A stretch of 64,000 bases of DNA from JACPYM01 sp963699175 (GTDB taxonomy: Bacteria > Acidobacteriota > Blastocatellia > RBC074), in NCBI GenBank assembly GCA_963699175.1, contig OY969418.1, positions 3,286,001-3,350,000 on the forward strand, given 5' to 3'. The notes below the pieces were generated by a model that saw only the letters and a list, made by a program, of their open reading frames with translations, was not told the DNA's origin and made no database searches. The position numbers were made by a program, and so were the translations under genes. Below are positions 61,016 through 64,000 of this stretch, piece after piece (position 1 is the first letter of the stretch; every line of letters starts with the position of its first letter).

Positions 61016-62013
61016 TGAATTGGATTCACCGCCCGCGCTGATTGCCGCAACCGTGGATCAACTAGCAGCAACAAAATATCTGCCAGCAGATTACCCAGGG
61101 CGAGCAACAAGGCCGCCCACATCAAACAAGCCAACAACACAAACAGATCGCGGCCAAGCAGCGCGTTGATCGTCAAGCTGCCCAAGCCCGGCCACGACAA
61201 CACCGCCTCCACGATGAAAGCGCCGGACAACAGCGCGCCCAGCGAATTGCCCGCCTGCGTGACCAGCGCATTGGCCGCAGGCTTCAGCGCGTGTTTGAAT
61301 AGGATAGCGCGCTCGCTTAAGCCCTTTGCGCGCGCCGCCAGAATGAAATCCTGCGTTAGAGATTCGCGCACGCTCGCGCGCACTTGCTGGAAATAATGCG
61401 GGAACTGTCGTAAGGCGAGCACCGTCGCAGGCAGCGCCAGATGCCAGGCAAAATCAACCAGCTTTTGCCAGCCAGAAAAATTCTCTGTCTCCGGCGCAAC
61501 CACACCACCCAAGGGAAACCAGTTTGTCCGCGCCGCCAGCAGCAAAAAAAACAAGGCTAGGAGAAATGACGGCACGGCTAACAGCAACGCCGACAACCAA
61601 GCTGAAACTCGTGCGAGCCAGCGCCACCACCCGCGCGCCGCCAGTACGCCCAACGGCACAGCCGAGAGCCATGCCAGTAATAAACTCACGACCGCCAGCC
61701 ACAACGTGTTACCAATGCGCTCGCCCAGCAAAGTGCTGACGGGCGTGTGGTAGATCAACGAATAGCCCAGATCGCCTTGCGCCGCGCGCCAGAGCCATTT
61801 GCCGAACTGCACCGTCAGCGGCTGATCCAAGCCGTGCTGTTGTCGCAGGGCCGCCAGCGTTTCCGCCGAGATCTGCGGGTTCTCGCTCAGTTCAGTCAGA
61901 AAATCGCCCGGCGCGAGTCGCACGAGTGCGAATGCGCCAAAAGCGACCGCCAACAACAAGGGCAGCAAAGCCAACAAGCGTCCAGTCACTAATTTTAAGA
62001 ATGCGCGTTCCAA
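61012..62013 (-). CDS. ABC transporter permease, DppB-like
   Basis: About 333 residues using a TTG at 62013; an ORF to 62127 would take its first 38 residues from the palindromic repeat and is less likely. Features: GRLLALLPLLLAVAFGAFALVRLAPGDF, the conserved LGYSLIYHTPVSTLLGERIGNTLWL, and EAA loop AKGLSERAILFKHALKPAANALV, then SGAFIVEAVLSWPGLGSLTINALLGRDL. Inner-membrane half of the peptide importer together with the DppC-like gene that it overlaps by four bases. The start codon is the main doubt. Confidence 0.85.
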   Translation of the reverse strand: MERAFLKLVTGRLLALLPLLLAVAFGAFALVRLAPGDFLTELSENPQISAETLAALRQQHGLDQPLTVQFGKWLWRAAQGDLGYSLIYHTPVSTLLGERIGNTLWLAVVSLLLAWLSAVPLGVLAARGWWRWLARVSAWLSALLLAVPSFLLALFFLLLAARTNWFPLGGVVAPETENFSGWQKLVDFAWHLALPATVLALRQFPHYFQQVRASVRESLTQDFILAARAKGLSERAILFKHALKPAANALVTQAGNSLGALLSGAFIVEAVLSWPGLGSLTINALLGRDLFVLLACLMWAALLLALGNLLADILLLLVDPRLRQSARAVNPIQ

Positions 62014-62053
62014 GCAGGTTTTCTTGCGTAGATGAATGAAGCGTGGGCATAAC

Positions 62054-62158
62054 CCTGGGAGCGCAGGCATCATTGCCTGCTGGAACTGCGTTGGTTTGCG
62101 CGTCATCCCGTAGGCCGTCCCTACCACGCCAGCAGGCAGGGATGCCTGCGCTCCCAGG
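62054..62158. repeat. Intergenic palindrome, CTGGGAGCGCAGGC family
   Basis: CCTGGGAGCGCAGGCATC starts at 62054 (30-bp arm to 62083) and pairs with 62129-62158 with two mismatches; loop of 45 bases. It lies between the divergent DppB-like and sigma factor genes. Confidence 0.9.
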
Positions 62159-62244
62159 TCGAAACTAACTTATAAAGCATCTCCTGCGGCAGTGAAAATT
62201 CTCAGTTCGTTGACATCAACGAAAGGCAAACTTATCGTAGCTGC

Positions 62245-62823
62245 ATGCCCGATTACTCACGGCTCTCTGATAGCGAACTTCTAACACGCTGTCTAGCGGA
62301 AGATGCCGCCGCGTGGGAAACGCTGGTGCGCCGTTATCAGCGCCTGGTCGCATCCATCACTTTCAAGTTCGGGCTGGCGCAAGAGGATGCTGCCGACGTG
62401 TTACAGGCCGTCTTTCTGACGCTCTTTCAGCAACTCGCGACGCTCCGGCAGCAGGCGAAGCTGAGTTCGTGGATCATCACCGTCGCGGTGCGCGAATGCT
62501 GGAAACTGCGGCGGCGGCGCGGCCTGACCGATTCGCTCGACGCGCCGGAGTGGGATGCGACCAACGAGCCTGCCGATGAGACCCACCTGCAACTGGATGC
62601 CGACATCCTCAAACTGCAAAGGCAGTATCTGATCCGTCGTGCCATCGAGCTATTGCCCAAACGCTGTCGTGAACTACTCAAGCTACTTTTTTACGCCGAG
62701 ACTCCCCTGAGCTACGCCGAATTGAGCCGGCAAATGGGCATCCCTACGGCCAGCATCGGGCCAACCCGCGGGCGCTGCTTAGACAAGCTCAAAGCTAATT
62801 TGACCCAAGAGAATTTTTTTTAG
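62245..62823 (+). CDS. ECF-type RNA polymerase sigma factor
   Basis: 192 residues. Region 2: DAAAWETLVRRYQRLVASITFKFGLAQEDAADVLQAVFLTLFQQLATLRQQAKLSSWIITVAVRECWK; region 4: LIRRAIELLPKRCRELLKLLFYAETPLSYAELSRQMGIPTASIGPTRGRCLDKLKANL. Typical extracytoplasmic-function factor, about average length. It is followed by a gene with an HxxxCxxC anti-sigma-like motif and then a TPR/other gene start, the usual order for a regulated ECF unit. Target promoters cannot be seen. Confidence 0.9.
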   Translation: MPDYSRLSDSELLTRCLAEDAAAWETLVRRYQRLVASITFKFGLAQEDAADVLQAVFLTLFQQLATLRQQAKLSSWIITVAVRECWKLRRRRGLTDSLDAPEWDATNEPADETHLQLDADILKLQRQYLIRRAIELLPKRCRELLKLLFYAETPLSYAELSRQMGIPTASIGPTRGRCLDKLKANLTQENFF

Positions 62824-62889
62824 GGCACAAGTATTTTTCGGCCCCTTCCCTGACACTCATCGTATGGGAGCGCGAAAGCTCTCTCACAA

Positions 62890-63031
62890 TATATCTGACA
62901 CACCGAGATGCGAATTTACGCTACAACGGCTGAGGGATAGTCCTGTGCGCGCGGTCATGGTTTTGCGCCACCACTTCACAGCAACCACAGGTCTGCCCTT
63001 AGATTATTCACGTCTCGGTGCGTCAGATATA
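62890..63031. repeat. Long-range inverted repeat downstream of the sigma gene
   Basis: TATATCTGACACACCGAGA (62890-62908) pairs with TCTCGGTGCGTCAGATATA (63013-63031) with one mismatch, across 104 bases. It could fold the leader of the anti-sigma-like gene or be a pair of regulator sites. Confidence 0.7.
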
Positions 63032-63068
63032 CAACATCAATTCTGTCCCTAAAAACCGGAGATGCAGC

Positions 63069-63716
63069 ATGAAATTCAGCGCACAGAGTAGATGTATCAA
63101 TCTGGAAAATCTGGTGGACTATTTGCGTGTGACAGGCGACCCGGCGACGCGCAAGCCAATTGCAACCCACTTAGCCACTGGTTGCCGGACTTGCCAGACC
63201 AATCAGCAGTGGCTGGCCGAGGTCTTGGGGTTGACGGCCACCGACCGCTCTTTCGATTTTGCGGAAGCCGCCTTGCAACGCACGATAGCCCTTTTCAACC
63301 CGGAGCGGAAGAAACCAGAGCCTAAACTGCGGCAGATCATCGCGCAGCTTATCTTTGACAGCTTCTGGCAACCGCAACCGGCGCAGGTTCGCGTGGGTGT
63401 GCCGGCCTTGTCGCAAAGCCGGCAATTGCTTTTCCGCGCCGATGGCTACGACATTGATGTGCGCTTCGAGTTGGCCGAGAGCGGCCAAACTGACGAAGTA
63501 ATGGGGCAGATCCTGCCCACCAAAGCAGTAGCTCACACACTGGCCAGTTTGCCGGTGCAGCTTTGGCAGACCAACGTTTTGCGCGCCGAAGCACGGACAA
63601 ATGCACGCGGCATCTTCAAATTCAAACAAGTCCATCAGGGCCGCTACACGCTCAAGCTGGCCGCGCCAGAGGGTGAGATCTGGCTCGACCCGCTCGAGAC
63701 TACGCAGCAGTCCTGA
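63069..63716 (+). CDS. Anti-sigma-like protein with zinc-binding motif
   Basis: 215 residues. IATHLATGCRTC carries His-x3-Cys-x2-Cys, the anti-sigma zinc motif, within an N-terminal helical part. The C-terminal part after about residue 120 contains a beta domain (QLLFRADGYDIDVRFELAES, ARTNARGIFKFKQVHQGRYTLKLAAPEGEIWLDPLE) of the carboxypeptidase regulatory-like kind. It has no membrane helix, so it is a soluble partner. The ATG at 63069 follows GGAG; an in-frame ATG at 63018 would run through the inverted repeat. The sigma gene directly upstream suggests they regulate each other. Confidence 0.65.
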   Translation: MKFSAQSRCINLENLVDYLRVTGDPATRKPIATHLATGCRTCQTNQQWLAEVLGLTATDRSFDFAEAALQRTIALFNPERKKPEPKLRQIIAQLIFDSFWQPQPAQVRVGVPALSQSRQLLFRADGYDIDVRFELAESGQTDEVMGQILPTKAVAHTLASLPVQLWQTNVLRAEARTNARGIFKFKQVHQGRYTLKLAAPEGEIWLDPLETTQQS

Positions 63717-63754
63717 TTTGAGTGCAGCCTATCTCGTTGCACTCGACGGCCACC

Positions 63755-63786
63755 GGTCGCGGCGTTCACTAAGGCTCGCCGCGACC
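63755..63786. terminator. Hairpin after the anti-sigma-like gene
   Basis: GGTCGCGGCG (63755-63764) pairs with CGCCGCGACC (63777-63786), 12-base loop. No T tract; lies 38 bases after the stop. Confidence 0.5.
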
Positions 63787-63847
63787 ACTGAGCCGCCTTT
63801 GAACCATACGAACCAAGTGATTCTGAGTAGTTGCCCTGACTAAGCAA

Positions 63848-64000
63848 ATGGAGCGACAGGCTAAAATTCGCGAACTGATCAACCGGTACGAACTGAACGG
63901 GCTGGCCGAACGGCTGGCGCTCGAGAGTGCCGAGGTCAATCTGTCGCTTATTGAACAACTCAAAAAGGAAGTTGACATACAGATTCGCAAGGATTTGCGT
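63848..64000 (+). CDS. Hypothetical protein, 3' end outside window
   Basis: 51 codons to the window edge: MERQAKIRELINRYELNGLAERLALESAEVNLSLIEQLKKEVDIQIRKDLR. All helical, charged, no signal peptide. In many Acidobacteria a large TPR/CHAT protein follows an ECF sigma and anti-sigma pair, and this could be its start, but the piece is too short to say. A weak ribosome site precedes the ATG. Confidence 0.5.
   Translation, partial: MERQAKIRELINRYELNGLAERLALESAEVNLSLIEQLKKEVDIQIRKDLR

Noticed and set aside
62014..62127. N-terminal extension of the DppB-like permease
   Set aside because: The 38 extra residues are encoded by the palindromic repeat.
1..64000. CRISPR arrays, tRNA, rRNA or transposases
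   Set aside because: No regularly spaced repeats with spacers, no cloverleaf-like T-arm with acceptor stems, and no transposase domains were found.

Overview
The window looks like a chromosomal segment of a didermic, moderately GC-rich bacterium, most likely an Acidobacteriota of the Blastocatellia type. That placement is an inference from gene content: an LptE-like lipoprotein, Mpl, the complete mreBCD-mrdA-rodA elongation operon, an RNase E/G with a huge acidic insertion, PSCyt/HEAT-type secreted cytochromes, and many intergenic palindromic repeats. No transposase, rRNA, tRNA or CRISPR array was found.

Layout. 0-3.3 kb (minus): end of an LPS-assembly locus, a decayed DUF433-PIN toxin-antitoxin pair, and a TIR / transmembrane / formylglycine-generating-enzyme fusion whose C-terminus resembles a hypervariable (DGR-type) target. 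3.5-9.7 kb (plus): two SGNH esterases around an MBOAT acyltransferase, then an acyl carrier protein and a KAS III, a possible Dlt-like envelope acylation relay. 10-17 kb: mpl, a VapBC-like pair, recF and gyrB. 16.9-20.2 kb (minus): acyl-CoA dehydrogenase, PhnD-like protein and a TusA/ferritin-like protein. 20.8-23 kb: PIG-L-like deacetylase and a frameshifted glycosyltransferase. 23.3-30.6 kb: leuS, three phased palindromes before a small membrane protein and an AAA/winged-helix/TPR protein, a Phd-PIN pair and an orphan ParA. 31-37 kb: serine hydrolase, giant di-haem HEAT protein and a broken antitoxin. 37.2-43.8 kb: Tat-exported molybdenum hydroxylase (three subunits) with a small cysteine protein, DUF1326 protein and others. 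43.9-47.2 kb: an ArsC/Spx-family gene with an in-frame TGA exactly at the catalytic cysteine, then two MacB-type permeases. 47.3-56.8 kb (minus): RNase E/G and the rod-shape operon. 57.2-64 kb: Flp pilin, oligopeptide ABC transporter parts, and an ECF sigma / anti-sigma-like pair leading into a truncated gene.

The strongest candidates for something new are the putative selenoprotein at 43936-44286 with a SECIS-like hairpin, the ACP/KASIII-MBOAT-SGNH cluster, the TIR-FGE protein with an NNY-codon variable region, and the 16-bp-phased operator-like palindromes at 26010-26051. At least four families of long intergenic palindromes recur in the window, one of them inside the rod operon. All functional calls come from reading the sequence and from family knowledge; no database search was run.
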